Below are positions 53,128-60,837 of a DNA stretch of 64,000 nucleotides, in pieces. Source of the stretch: Flavobacterium sp. HTF (GTDB taxonomy: Bacteria > Bacteroidota > Bacteroidia > Flavobacteriales > Flavobacteriaceae); contig NZ_QETH01000001.1 of the NCBI RefSeq assembly GCF_003105115.1, positions 1 to 64,000 of the forward strand, read 5' to 3'. The stretch's first letter is position 1, and the number at the start of each line of letters is the position of its first letter. The notes below the pieces were generated by a model, which saw only the letters and a program-made list of their open reading frames with translations, was not told where the DNA came from and did not search any database. Made by a program: the position numbers and the translations under genes.

Positions 53128-53937
53128 CTATTGTTTTTTTCTTTTAAATCTTTTTCTAATAAAATAGGCTAATACGCAAATGATAATGATAAACGGCCAA
53201 ATACTGATGATTGAAATTAAAAATTCAGACAGGCTGAAGAATCCGGATTTTATGGCTGTCCAGATTTTTGATCCGTATGATATTTTAACGCCTTCTTTTT
53301 CGGCAATAGGTTTATAAATTTCTATAGAGATACGGCTTTCCGAAACGCGGCTTTCAAGATACCTGAGCTGACCTTGTTTTGCTTCTATTTCTTCACGGAT
53401 AAGAGAAATCTGTTGTTCTATTTCTAGTATCTCGCTGATTTTATTGGCTTTTTTTAAAATTTCCAAATACCGTTCTTCGAGTTTACGCTTTGTTTTAAAT
53501 CTTGAATCCAGGTCAATATATTGTGCCGTTACATCTTCAGATGAAATGTCCTTCTGGTCAAAATAAGAAACACCCTTTGAAACGGATTGCAAAAAAACAT
53601 CAAAATTTTGACTCGGAACGTGAATCATTATGTTTCTGTAAAGAGAATAATCATTTTTTCCTTCAGAATCCGATTGTATAGTAGCATGACTTTCTTTGAC
53701 CGCTGCCTGAATTTGCTTGTAGGTAGCTTCTAAATCATTGCTTTCAAATCTTAAACTTGCCGATTTAATTATTTTCTGCGGAATAGTTGCAGTAATCTTT
53801 TCATCCTTACTTTCTGAAAGAGGAGCATTTGAAACCTGAATTGCTTCGGTGGTGGAATAAGCCTCTTCGTTTGCTGTTTTACTGCAGGACAAAAGAAAAA
53901 GAACTAAAAATAAGTTTACAGAAAAAATATATCGCAT
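53128..53937 (-). CDS. DUF4349 family lipoprotein
   Basis: 269 residues from the ATG at 53937 (a TTG at 53946 is in frame but less likely). Lipobox LLSC, Cys18. The DUF4349 domain spans about 55-225 (KSASLRFESNDLEATYKQIQAAV, IMIHVPSQNFDVFLQSVSKGVSYFD, EDVTAQYIDLDSRFKTKRKLEERYLEILKKA then a coiled coil), and a C-terminal membrane helix (about 238-262, ISIISIWPFIIIICVLAYF) precedes a basic tail. Two nucleotides separate it from the protease downstream. Function unknown. Confidence 0.85.
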   Translation of the reverse strand: MRYIFSVNLFLVLFLLSCSKTANEEAYSTTEAIQVSNAPLSESKDEKITATIPQKIIKSASLRFESNDLEATYKQIQAAVKESHATIQSDSEGKNDYSLYRNIMIHVPSQNFDVFLQSVSKGVSYFDQKDISSEDVTAQYIDLDSRFKTKRKLEERYLEILKKANKISEILEIEQQISLIREEIEAKQGQLRYLESRVSESRISIEIYKPIAEKEGVKISYGSKIWTAIKSGFFSLSEFLISIISIWPFIIIICVLAYFIRKRFKRKKQ

Positions 53938-54016
53938 AAAGTTCAATTTAGAGCTAAAACTACAATTTTTTTATAATTTTCTGTCTAATTTGACAAACAA
54001 ACTTGTCTTTCAGGAC

Positions 54017-54421
54017 TTACAAATCTGTTTTGTTCTGAGATTCGTTTGTTTTGTTTACTTGTTGAAGAAATTTCTCAAACAACTGAATGGTTTTTGTGTT
54101 GATTTCTTCATAGGATAAACGGTCCTTACTTTGGTAAAAAAACATAATAGAATAAGGCTCTTCCAGATTATCCCAAAGCAAATGTTTGTTTAACCGGTAT
54201 GTTTCCCTTAGAACACGTTTGAAGTAATTTCGGTCTACTGCTTTTTTGAAATATTTCTTAGAAACCGAGACTCCAATTTTAATTTTTTCATCAACTTCTC
54301 CTTTTTCATCGCGATAAACCAAACGCAGCGGATATTTAGATACCGATTTTCCTTCAGAAAAAAGTAAGCCAATCGTTGTTTTACTTTTTAAGCGTTCGTT
54401 TTTTGGATAGGTAAAGTTCAT
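54017..54421 (-). CDS. rnpA: Ribonuclease P protein component
   Basis: 134 residues. Protein subunit that helps the RNase P RNA bind pre-tRNA 5' leaders. The start NFTYPKNERLKSKTTIGLLFSEGKSVSKYPLRLVY and the RNR motif in AVDRNYFKRVLRETYR are diagnostic; length is normal for the family with a longer C-terminal tail. It heads a leftward cluster with the DUF4349, S41 and OmpA genes (79 nt to the next). rpmH, which commonly precedes rnpA in other phyla, is absent here; this is usual for Bacteroidota. Confidence 0.93.
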   Translation of the reverse strand: MNFTYPKNERLKSKTTIGLLFSEGKSVSKYPLRLVYRDEKGEVDEKIKIGVSVSKKYFKKAVDRNYFKRVLRETYRLNKHLLWDNLEEPYSIMFFYQSKDRLSYEEINTKTIQLFEKFLQQVNKTNESQNKTDL

Positions 54422-54521
54422 TTAATTCAGAAAAAAGTTGCAAATTTATAGGGCAAAGGTACAATTAAACCAGAAAAACGGTTATTGTTTTTAATTTTAA
54501 TACCGCTAAAAATATATTTAT

Positions 54522-54529
54522 TACTTTTG
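54522..54529 (+). promoter_or_regulatory. TAnnTTTG element for the second plsC
   Basis: TACTTTTG, 19 nt before the ATG at 54549; a matching TTG is not visible at the usual spacing. Confidence 0.4.
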
Positions 54530-54548
54530 GCCTTTAATTTTTTTAAGC

Positions 54549-55289
54549 ATGCAGAAGATAATTTCGTATCCCATATCCGTAATTTATTATTTATGTTTTG
54601 GATTGTGTTTGGCTGTTTTTCATCCAATACAATGGTTTTGCCTAAAAGTTTTTGGTTATCAGGCTCATAAAAAGAGTGTTGACTATTTAAATTTCTTCCT
54701 ATTAAGATGTACAAATCTGGTGGGAACAACTTATAAAATCGAGAACAGGGAAACAATTCCTGTGGGAGTTCCCTTGATATTTGTGTCTAATCACCAAAGT
54801 ATGTACGATATCGTAGCAATGATTTGGTATTTTAGACGATTTCATTGTAAATTTGTAAGTAAGAAAGAGTTAGGAAGCGGAATTCCAAGTGTTTCTTTTA
54901 ATTTGAGACATGGAGGTTCTGTACTGATTGACCGAAAAGATCCTAAACAAGCGATTCCCGTAATCAAAGGCTTGTCTGAATATATCGAAAAACATACCAG
55001 ATCTGCCGTTATTTTCCCCGAAGGTACACGAAGTAAAACCGGAAAACCAAAAGAGTTTGCTCAGAGTGGTTTAAAAATCTTATGTAAATATGCGCCATCT
55101 GCGTATGTGGTTCCGGTAAGTATTAACAATTCATGGAAAATGGTTAGATACGGAATGTTCCCTGTAGGTTTAGGAAATCGCCTGTCCTTTACCGTTCATA
55201 AAGCTTTGGCAGTGAAAGATTATGATTTTGCCGAATTAATGGCATTGACTGAAAAGGCAGTAGTAGAAGGAGTAAATGAATATAAATAG
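54549..55289 (+). CDS. plsC: 1-acyl-sn-glycerol-3-phosphate acyltransferase (PlsC)
   Basis: 246 residues. N-terminal hydrophobic helix (about 6-30), catalytic NHQSMYD (81-87) with NHxxxxD, GGSVLIDRKD (122-131), FPEGTRS (156-162) and VPVSINNSW. These are the canonical four motifs of AGPAT, and they fit better than those of the paralogue at 9109, so this copy is the stronger candidate for the phosphatidic acid-forming enzyme. It is followed by an acyl-ACP desaturase gene 51 nt on, linking two steps of membrane lipid synthesis. Confidence 0.9.
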   Translation: MQKIISYPISVIYYLCFGLCLAVFHPIQWFCLKVFGYQAHKKSVDYLNFFLLRCTNLVGTTYKIENRETIPVGVPLIFVSNHQSMYDIVAMIWYFRRFHCKFVSKKELGSGIPSVSFNLRHGGSVLIDRKDPKQAIPVIKGLSEYIEKHTRSAVIFPEGTRSKTGKPKEFAQSGLKILCKYAPSAYVVPVSINNSWKMVRYGMFPVGLGNRLSFTVHKALAVKDYDFAELMALTEKAVVEGVNEYK

Positions 55290-55297
55290 ATTTTTGC

Positions 55298-55313
55298 TTT
55301 AGCGAAAGCTAAA
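55298..55313 (+). other. GNRA-loop hairpin between plsC and desaturase
   Basis: TTTAGC-GAAA-GCTAAA: a 6-bp stem with a GAAA tetraloop, no T run. Possibly an mRNA stability element. Confidence 0.3.
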
Positions 55314-55340
55314 TCTTAAATCCCAAATCTAAAATAAGTA

Positions 55341-56333
55341 ATGTCTATAAAAAACATTAGATTAGAAGTAATGCAGTTTTTGGAGAAAAACGTGGATAGC
55401 TTCGTTGAACAGTATTTAATTCCAGTGGAAAAAATTTGGCAGCCTACTGACTTTTTACCAAATTCTCAGGGAGAAAACTTCTTTGAAGAGGTAAAAGAGC
55501 TACGTGAAATTGCCAAAGAATTACCATATGATTTCTGGGTTACGCTTGTCGGTGATACCATCACAGAAGAAGCCTTGCCAACTTACGAATCGTGGTTAAT
55601 GGATGTAGAAGGAATAAATCAGGTGGAAGATGGTGGAAATGGCTGGTCTAAATGGATTCGTCAATGGACCGGAGAAGAAAACCGCCACGGAGATTTACTA
55701 AATAAATACTTGTATTTGTCTGGTCGTGTTAATATGCGTGAAATCGAAATGACGACACAGCATTTAATCAACGACGGTTTTGATATTGGGACTGGATCTG
55801 ATCCTTACAAAAACTTTGTATATACCAGTTTTCAGGAATTGGCAACTTATGTATCACATAACAGAGTAGCTCAGATGGCTAAGAAGTTTGGCGATAATAA
55901 ATTGTCTAAAATGTGTAAAATGATTGCTGGTGACGAAATGCGCCATCATCATGCCTATAGTGAATTTGTTACCAGAATTTTTCAGGTTGATCCTAGCGAA
56001 ATGATGTTGGCATTTCAATATATGATGAAACAGAAAATCGTGATGCCGGCTCATTTCCTGAGAGAGTCTGGTCAAAAGATAAGCACTGCCTTCGAACAAT
56101 TTTCTGACTCTGCTCAGCGTATTGGTGTTTATACCGCAAGTGATTATGTTGATATCATGCAAAAATTAATTGATAAATGGGAGATTGATAAAATCTCTAA
56201 TTTAACTGACGAAGCAGAAAAAGCCCGTGATTATCTGATGAGATTACCGGCGCGTATGGCTAAAATTTCTGAACGTTTAGTGATTCCTCAGGAGTCTCAT
56301 ATTTTCAAATGGGTAGAACCTGCGAAATTATAG
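55341..56333 (+). CDS. Acyl-ACP desaturase (stearoyl-ACP type)
   Basis: 330 residues, soluble diiron desaturase introducing a double bond into acyl-ACP with O2 and ferredoxin. The two iron-binding motifs are EENRHG (112-117) and DEMRHH (198-203). The helical bundle sequence, including NGWSKWIRQWTGEENRHGDLLNKYLYLSGRVNM, is typical of the FAB2 family; length is normal. Located just after plsC, it likely shares a transcript and sets membrane fluidity. Confidence 0.92.
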   Translation: MSIKNIRLEVMQFLEKNVDSFVEQYLIPVEKIWQPTDFLPNSQGENFFEEVKELREIAKELPYDFWVTLVGDTITEEALPTYESWLMDVEGINQVEDGGNGWSKWIRQWTGEENRHGDLLNKYLYLSGRVNMREIEMTTQHLINDGFDIGTGSDPYKNFVYTSFQELATYVSHNRVAQMAKKFGDNKLSKMCKMIAGDEMRHHHAYSEFVTRIFQVDPSEMMLAFQYMMKQKIVMPAHFLRESGQKISTAFEQFSDSAQRIGVYTASDYVDIMQKLIDKWEIDKISNLTDEAEKARDYLMRLPARMAKISERLVIPQESHIFKWVEPAKL

Positions 56334-56403
56334 AGTATGGATTATTCTGAATTTTTTTCAGGATAAATATAATAGCGTGATTTAACGCAACAATATTGCA
56401 AAT

Positions 56404-56459
56404 AAAAAAATGTTGACTGAAGAAGCTGGTAAATCTTTGACAATCAACATTTTTTTTAT
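56404..56459 (+). terminator. Terminator after the desaturase
   Basis: A 13-bp stem (56404-56416 with 56444-56456) with a 27-nt loop, ending in eight T. The large loop is unusual. Confidence 0.6.
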
Positions 56460-56567
56460 GGCAAAATTTCTACCAATTTCTTAATGCAACATTGTACACT
56501 GTTCAAATCCGGGAAATGTATATGATTTTATTTCAGGTTTGCGGAGGTACAAAATTTAAAATTTCTT

Positions 56568-57221
56568 ATGAGTAATACAGAATTAATAGACAGAACAATT
56601 GCCTTTGTCAAAGAAAAATTAAATAACGCCGAAGGAGGGCACGATTGGTTTCATATTGAGCGTGTGTATAAGAATTCACTTTTGATTGCTAAAAACACGA
56701 ATTGTGACATTACAGTGGTTCAATTAGGTGCTTTGCTACATGATATTGCAGATAGCAAATTTCATAACGGAGATGAAACAATAGGGCCCAAAACAGCCCG
56801 TATATTTCTGGAATCTGAAAATGTCTCCGAAGATATCATCACACATGTAGTAAACATCATTGAAAACATATCCTATAAAGGCGGCAATTTTGAAAAGAAA
56901 TTCTCTTCTGCGGAATTAGATATTGTTCAGGATGCAGACCGATTGGATGCAATTGGCGCAATTGGAATTGCGAGAGCATTTAATTATGGAGGTTTTAAAG
57001 ACAGGACTTTATACAATCCCGAAATTGCCCCGATTACCAATATGACAAAAGAAGAGTACAAAAAGAACAACGCCCCAACGATAAATCATTTCTACGAAAA
57101 GCTTTTACTTTTGAAAGATAAAATGAATACCGAAACAGGAAAACAAATTGCTGCAGAAAGACATCGTTTTATGGAATTATTCCTTTCACAGTTTTATGCA
57201 GAGTGGGAGGGTATCAAATAG
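56568..57221 (+). CDS. HD domain phosphohydrolase
   Basis: 217 residues. HD metal ligands are visible: His25 and His29 (GGHDWFHIERV), HD at 58-59 (ALLHDIAD), and the later Asp in DADRLDAIGAIGIARAF (about 128). This matches the YedJ/YpgQ group of stand-alone HD hydrolases, some of which act on nucleotides. The substrate here is not known. Followed by a strong terminator. Confidence 0.88.
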   Translation: MSNTELIDRTIAFVKEKLNNAEGGHDWFHIERVYKNSLLIAKNTNCDITVVQLGALLHDIADSKFHNGDETIGPKTARIFLESENVSEDIITHVVNIIENISYKGGNFEKKFSSAELDIVQDADRLDAIGAIGIARAFNYGGFKDRTLYNPEIAPITNMTKEEYKKNNAPTINHFYEKLLLLKDKMNTETGKQIAAERHRFMELFLSQFYAEWEGIK

Positions 57222-57248
57222 CTGATCGGCTCACAAAGCCAAAGTAAA

Positions 57249-57300
57249 AACAAAGCTTCACAAAGAAATTAAAAATCTCTGTGAAGCTTTGTTTTTTTTA
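57249..57300. terminator. Terminator with long stem after the HD gene
   Basis: A perfect 14-bp stem (57249-57262 with 57280-57293), 17-nt loop, then a T8 run on the plus strand. The arms contain CACAAAG-like sequence related to the repeat at 8926-8968. Confidence 0.75.
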
Positions 57301-57324
57301 TAATCTCTGTGAAATCTTTCTGAA

Positions 57325-57447
57325 CTAACTGCAACCGCAATTCCCATCACCGCAATCCTTTTTCTTTTTAGATTTAAAAAAGAATTTTTTGATTAAAAAA
57401 GCGACTGCTAATCCTAATATCGTAAAGGCAATTATTTCCTGAATCAT
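57325..57447 (-). CDS. FeoB-associated Cys-rich membrane peptide
   Basis: 40 residues, from ATG at 57447 to TAG at 57325. An N-terminal membrane helix (MIQEIIAFTILGLAVAFLI), a basic stretch (KKFFFKSKKKK), and a Cys-rich end (DCGDGNCGCS) with three Cys. This matches the FeoB-associated Cys-rich family in all features. It begins 6 nt after the feoB stop and is therefore the third gene of the iron-uptake operon. It may bind Fe2+ or regulate FeoB. Confidence 0.82.
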   Translation of the reverse strand: MIQEIIAFTILGLAVAFLIKKFFFKSKKKKDCGDGNCGCS

Positions 57448-57453
57448 GACTTT

Positions 57454-59553
57454 TTACTTTAAAAGTTGATATGCAATCAATGCAGCAAAATAAGCTAAAG
57501 CACTCATAAAAACCAACTGCATTGCAGGCCATTTCCATGAATTGGTTTCTTTTTTCGTAATTGCCAGGGTGCTGGCACACTGCATGGCAAAAGCATAAAA
57601 TAATAATAACGAAATTCCCGTTGGAAAATCAAAGACTTTCTTTCCGGTATCCGGGCGAACTTCTGCGCGCATTTTGGTTTTTATGGTCGATTCATTGTCG
57701 GTGTCGCCAACGCTGTAAATGGTTGCTAATGTTCCAACGAAAACTTCACGGGCTGCAAATGAGCTGATTAAAGCAATTCCGATTTTCCAGTCGTAACCTA
57801 GAGGCTGAATAGCAGGTTCGATTGCTCTTCCCATTAATCCGATATATGAATTTTCTAATTTTTGGGAAGCCACTTCATTTTCAAACTGAGTTTCGTCTAA
57901 AGTGGAGGCTGCAAATCTTTCTTTTACAATATTTTCAGCATCATTAAATTCTTTTCCGGGGCCATAAGAAGCCAAAAACCATAAAATAATTGAAATAGCC
58001 AGGATGATTTTTCCGGCTCCAACTATAAATGCTTTTGTTTTTTCAACAACATTAATTCCAACATTTTTCAAAAGAGGCATTTTATAACTTGGCATTTCAA
58101 CTACGAAATACGTTTTTGATTCTAGTTTTAAAACCTTATTTAAAATATAAGCAGATAAAATAGCAGCAAAAAAACCTAAAACATAGAGCAGCATTAAAGT
58201 TAGTCCCTGAATATTAAGAAAACCTAAAACACGTTTGCTCGGAATGACAAGCGAAATAATAATTGCATAAACCGGTAATCTTGCAGAACAGGTTGTAAAA
58301 GGCGTTACCAGAATAGTGATTAAACGTTCTTTCCAGTTTTCTATATTTCTTGTCGCCATAATTGCCGGAATAGCACAAGCTGTTCCTGAAATCAAAGGCA
58401 CAACGCTTTTTCCGGAAAGCCCGAATCTGCGCATAATTTTGTCCATTAAAAATACTACCCGGCTCATATAACCACTTTCTTCCAAAATGGAAATAAATAA
58501 GAACAGAAAAGCAATTTGCGGGATAAAAATAATAACACCGCCAATACCCGGAATAATTCCCTGCGAAAGCAAATCGGTCAAAATACCGCTCGGTAGCTCT
58601 TCTGCAACCCAACTGCTTAAGGAAGCAAAAGTGCTGTCAATGAAATCCATAGGAATTGTTGACCAGCTAAAAATCGACTGAAATATTAAGAATAAAATCG
58701 CAAAGAAAATGAAGTAACCCCAAACTTTGTGTGTCAAAATACGGTCAAGTTTTGCGCGAACGTCTTTTGCCATTGAGGCATCAACTTTTAAACCTTCTTT
58801 TAAAACATCATTTATAAACTGATACCTTTTGATGGTTTCTTTTTGTTGTAAGCGTTTTAATTCTGAATGTGATTTGGTAAAAGTGCTTCGAACTTCATTT
58901 CGGTCCAGATTCGAAAAATTCACATCCTGAGTAATCACAAGCCATAGCTTATACATTAATTGATTTGGAAATGTCTTTTCTAGCTTTTCAAAATATTCAG
59001 GATCTATAACAGATGCATTCAGACAAGGTTCATTCGTAATGGTTTTATAAGAAACAATCAGTTCTTTTAATTCTTCTATTCCTAAACCTTTACGTGAACT
59101 TACTAAAGCAATTTTTGTTTTTAGCTTTTCTTCCAAATACGGGATATCCAGTGTAATCCCTTTTCGTTCCATTCGGTCTGACATATTGATAACCAAAATA
59201 GTCGGAATTTCAAGGTCTTTTATCTGAGTGTAAATCAGCAGGTTTCTTTTCAGGTTTTCTACATCGGTAACCACTACTGCAACATCCGGATATAATTTGT
59301 CGTTTTTATTTAGTAAAAGCTCGATAACCACGCTTTCGTCCATCGAACTGGCGTTCAGACTATATGTTCCCGGTAAATCGAGGATATTTGCTTTAACATT
59401 ATGAGGTAATTTGCAAAATCCGATTTTTTTCTCAACCGTAATTCCGGGATAATTCCCAACTTGTTGATTAAGTCCTGTAAGCTGATTAAATACGGAAGTT
59501 TTTCCAGTGTTTGGATTCCCGATAAGGGCAACATTAATATTCTGAACACTCAT
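57454..59553 (-). CDS. feoB: Ferrous iron transport protein B
   Basis: 699 residues, full length. GTPase-linked Fe2+ importer of the inner membrane. The N-terminal G domain has G1 GNPNTGKTS (12-20), G3 DLPGTYSL and G4 NMSD. The C-terminal transporter has the two Gate-type segments (LEESGYMSRVVFLMDKIMRRFGLSGKSVVPLISGTACAIPAIMATR and a second half with FAAREVFVGTLATIYS), plus about 8-10 membrane helices. Its ATG overlaps the feoA stop by one base (TAATG), and a Cys-rich peptide gene follows 6 nt later. Confidence 0.96.
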   Translation of the reverse strand: MSVQNINVALIGNPNTGKTSVFNQLTGLNQQVGNYPGITVEKKIGFCKLPHNVKANILDLPGTYSLNASSMDESVVIELLLNKNDKLYPDVAVVVTDVENLKRNLLIYTQIKDLEIPTILVINMSDRMERKGITLDIPYLEEKLKTKIALVSSRKGLGIEELKELIVSYKTITNEPCLNASVIDPEYFEKLEKTFPNQLMYKLWLVITQDVNFSNLDRNEVRSTFTKSHSELKRLQQKETIKRYQFINDVLKEGLKVDASMAKDVRAKLDRILTHKVWGYFIFFAILFLIFQSIFSWSTIPMDFIDSTFASLSSWVAEELPSGILTDLLSQGIIPGIGGVIIFIPQIAFLFLFISILEESGYMSRVVFLMDKIMRRFGLSGKSVVPLISGTACAIPAIMATRNIENWKERLITILVTPFTTCSARLPVYAIIISLVIPSKRVLGFLNIQGLTLMLLYVLGFFAAILSAYILNKVLKLESKTYFVVEMPSYKMPLLKNVGINVVEKTKAFIVGAGKIILAISIILWFLASYGPGKEFNDAENIVKERFAASTLDETQFENEVASQKLENSYIGLMGRAIEPAIQPLGYDWKIGIALISSFAAREVFVGTLATIYSVGDTDNESTIKTKMRAEVRPDTGKKVFDFPTGISLLLFYAFAMQCASTLAITKKETNSWKWPAMQLVFMSALAYFAALIAYQLLK

Positions 59554-59792
59554 TACAAATTGGTTTTGATAAGTTCAACTTCAATTTCACGAGCGGTTTC
59601 TATTCGAATAGCAACATGAGAACCATTAATGTCTAAATACAAAGGATCTCCAAAAGGAGCAATTTGCAGTAATTCTACCTCGCTGCCCGGCAAGCAACCC
59701 ATTTCTAATAATTTGAGAGGAATAAGTTCGATATCAAAATCTTTGATAATGGCTTTCTCGCCTTTTTTTAGGGAATGAATTGTATTTTGCAA
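59553..59792 (-). CDS. feoA: Ferrous iron transport protein A, probable TTG start
   Basis: 79 residues, SH3-like FeoA domain (LKKGEKAIIKDFDIELIPLKLLEMGCLPGSEVELLQIAPFGDPLYLDINGSHVAIRIETAREIEVE), full length for the family. The reading frame has no ATG before the conserved core: an in-frame TAA stands 2 codons before the TTG at 59792-59790, so TTG is the most plausible start. FeoA is a small cytoplasmic partner of FeoB. A TATTTTTG box at 59826-59819 lies upstream. Confidence 0.9.
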   Translation of the reverse strand: MQNTIHSLKKGEKAIIKDFDIELIPLKLLEMGCLPGSEVELLQIAPFGDPLYLDINGSHVAIRIETAREIEVELIKTNL

Positions 59793-59818
59793 AGCTTATT
59801 TAGATTGAATTTAGATTG

Positions 59819-59826
59819 CAAAAATA
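59819..59826 (-). promoter_or_regulatory. TAnnTTTG element of the feo operon
   Basis: On the minus strand TATTTTTG, 26 nt before the TTG start of feoA. A matching TTG is not evident, and no clear Fur box is seen. Between it and feoA the motif TTAGATTG occurs twice in tandem. Confidence 0.4.
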
Positions 59827-59896
59827 GGCATTTATTCTATATATAAAACCATTAATGCCTTATACAAATGCTAAATGTTTCTAAAAATCAGATATT

Positions 59897-60562
59897 TTAT
59901 TCTTTACAAAGAAAATCGATGTCTTCCAGCAAACGTTTAATATCTTCTTTGTCGGTTCCGTCATAGAAGCCACGAACACGACGCTTTTGATCTACCAGTA
60001 CAAAATTTTCTGTATGGACCATATCATAGAGCTGATCCGGTTTTCCTAGTTTTACTGCCAGGTAAGATTTTCTGGCCATAGTATAGATTTCTTTTTTGTC
60101 ACCGGTTACCAGATTCCATTTGCTGTCAACGACTCCATATTTTATAGCGTACGCTTTTAAAACAGATACACTGTCCACTTCAGGAAAAACAGTATGTGAA
60201 AGCAGCATTACTTTCGGATTGTTTAAAACTGCTTTCTGAACTTCAACAAGATTGGTTGACATTTTTGGACAGATCGAACCACAAGTTGTAAAGAAAAAGT
60301 CAGCTACATAAATTTTGCCTTCGTAATTTTTTTGTGTAATGGTTTCACCGTTTTGGTTTACAAACGAAAAGTCTGCAATGGTGTGGTATTTACTTTTGTA
60401 TTGTATAGTACTGTCAACCAATTCGGGATTAACATCTGCGGGATTGTAAATAGGTAATGTTTTTTGTGGTTTTAATGCCGAATAAAACAAAGATATTGTA
60501 ACAACCGAAAATAAAATTAGACCAATAAAGAATTTGCGGTATTTATATAGAAGCGATTTCAT
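59897..60562 (-). CDS. SCO1/SenC family protein
   Basis: 221 residues from the ATG at 60562, which starts with MKSLLYKYRKFFIGLILFSVV, a membrane anchor (about 11-30); an upstream in-frame ATG would overextend it. The thioredoxin-like domain has the copper-binding CxxxC as Cys94 and Cys98 (FTTCGSICPK) and the distant His183 (MVHTENFVLVD), so all metal ligands are present. SCO proteins deliver copper to or reduce the CuA site of cytochrome oxidase. No oxidase genes are in the window. Confidence 0.88.
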   Translation of the reverse strand: MKSLLYKYRKFFIGLILFSVVTISLFYSALKPQKTLPIYNPADVNPELVDSTIQYKSKYHTIADFSFVNQNGETITQKNYEGKIYVADFFFTTCGSICPKMSTNLVEVQKAVLNNPKVMLLSHTVFPEVDSVSVLKAYAIKYGVVDSKWNLVTGDKKEIYTMARKSYLAVKLGKPDQLYDMVHTENFVLVDQKRRVRGFYDGTDKEDIKRLLEDIDFLCKE

Positions 60563-60803
60563 AAAAATAATTTGGCGCAAAAATACGAAATGCACGTTTT
60601 AAAATTCTAAATAAAGATTTTTTTAACTCTGAAAAAGTCAGGTTTTTGGCAGCTAAGAATTCATAAATTAAATTTTGCCAATAAACTTCTACTATGTTCA
60701 GGATTGCAACCTGTTTTTTTGTTTGGAAGCAATCAATTATTGCATTAAAAAACCTACTATTCACAATTAAATAATTTTAACATAATGTTTAAAATAATAA
60801 CAA

Positions 60804-60811
60804 TATGTTTG
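60804..60811 (+). promoter_or_regulatory. TAnnTTTG element for the M13 peptidase
   Basis: TATGTTTG, 26 nt before the ATG at 60838; no TTG at the usual spacing. Confidence 0.4.
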
Positions 60812-60837
60812 TATAACCACTAAAAGAATATATAAAT

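Noticed and set aside
54427-54756. 109-codon leftward frame opposite the second plsC
   Set aside because: It lies antisense to the conserved PlsC N-terminus and the rnpA promoter region.
60543-60764. 73-codon leftward frame upstream of the SCO gene
   Set aside because: It overlaps the SCO start in another frame, has no signal or family, and is likely chance openness in AT-rich DNA.
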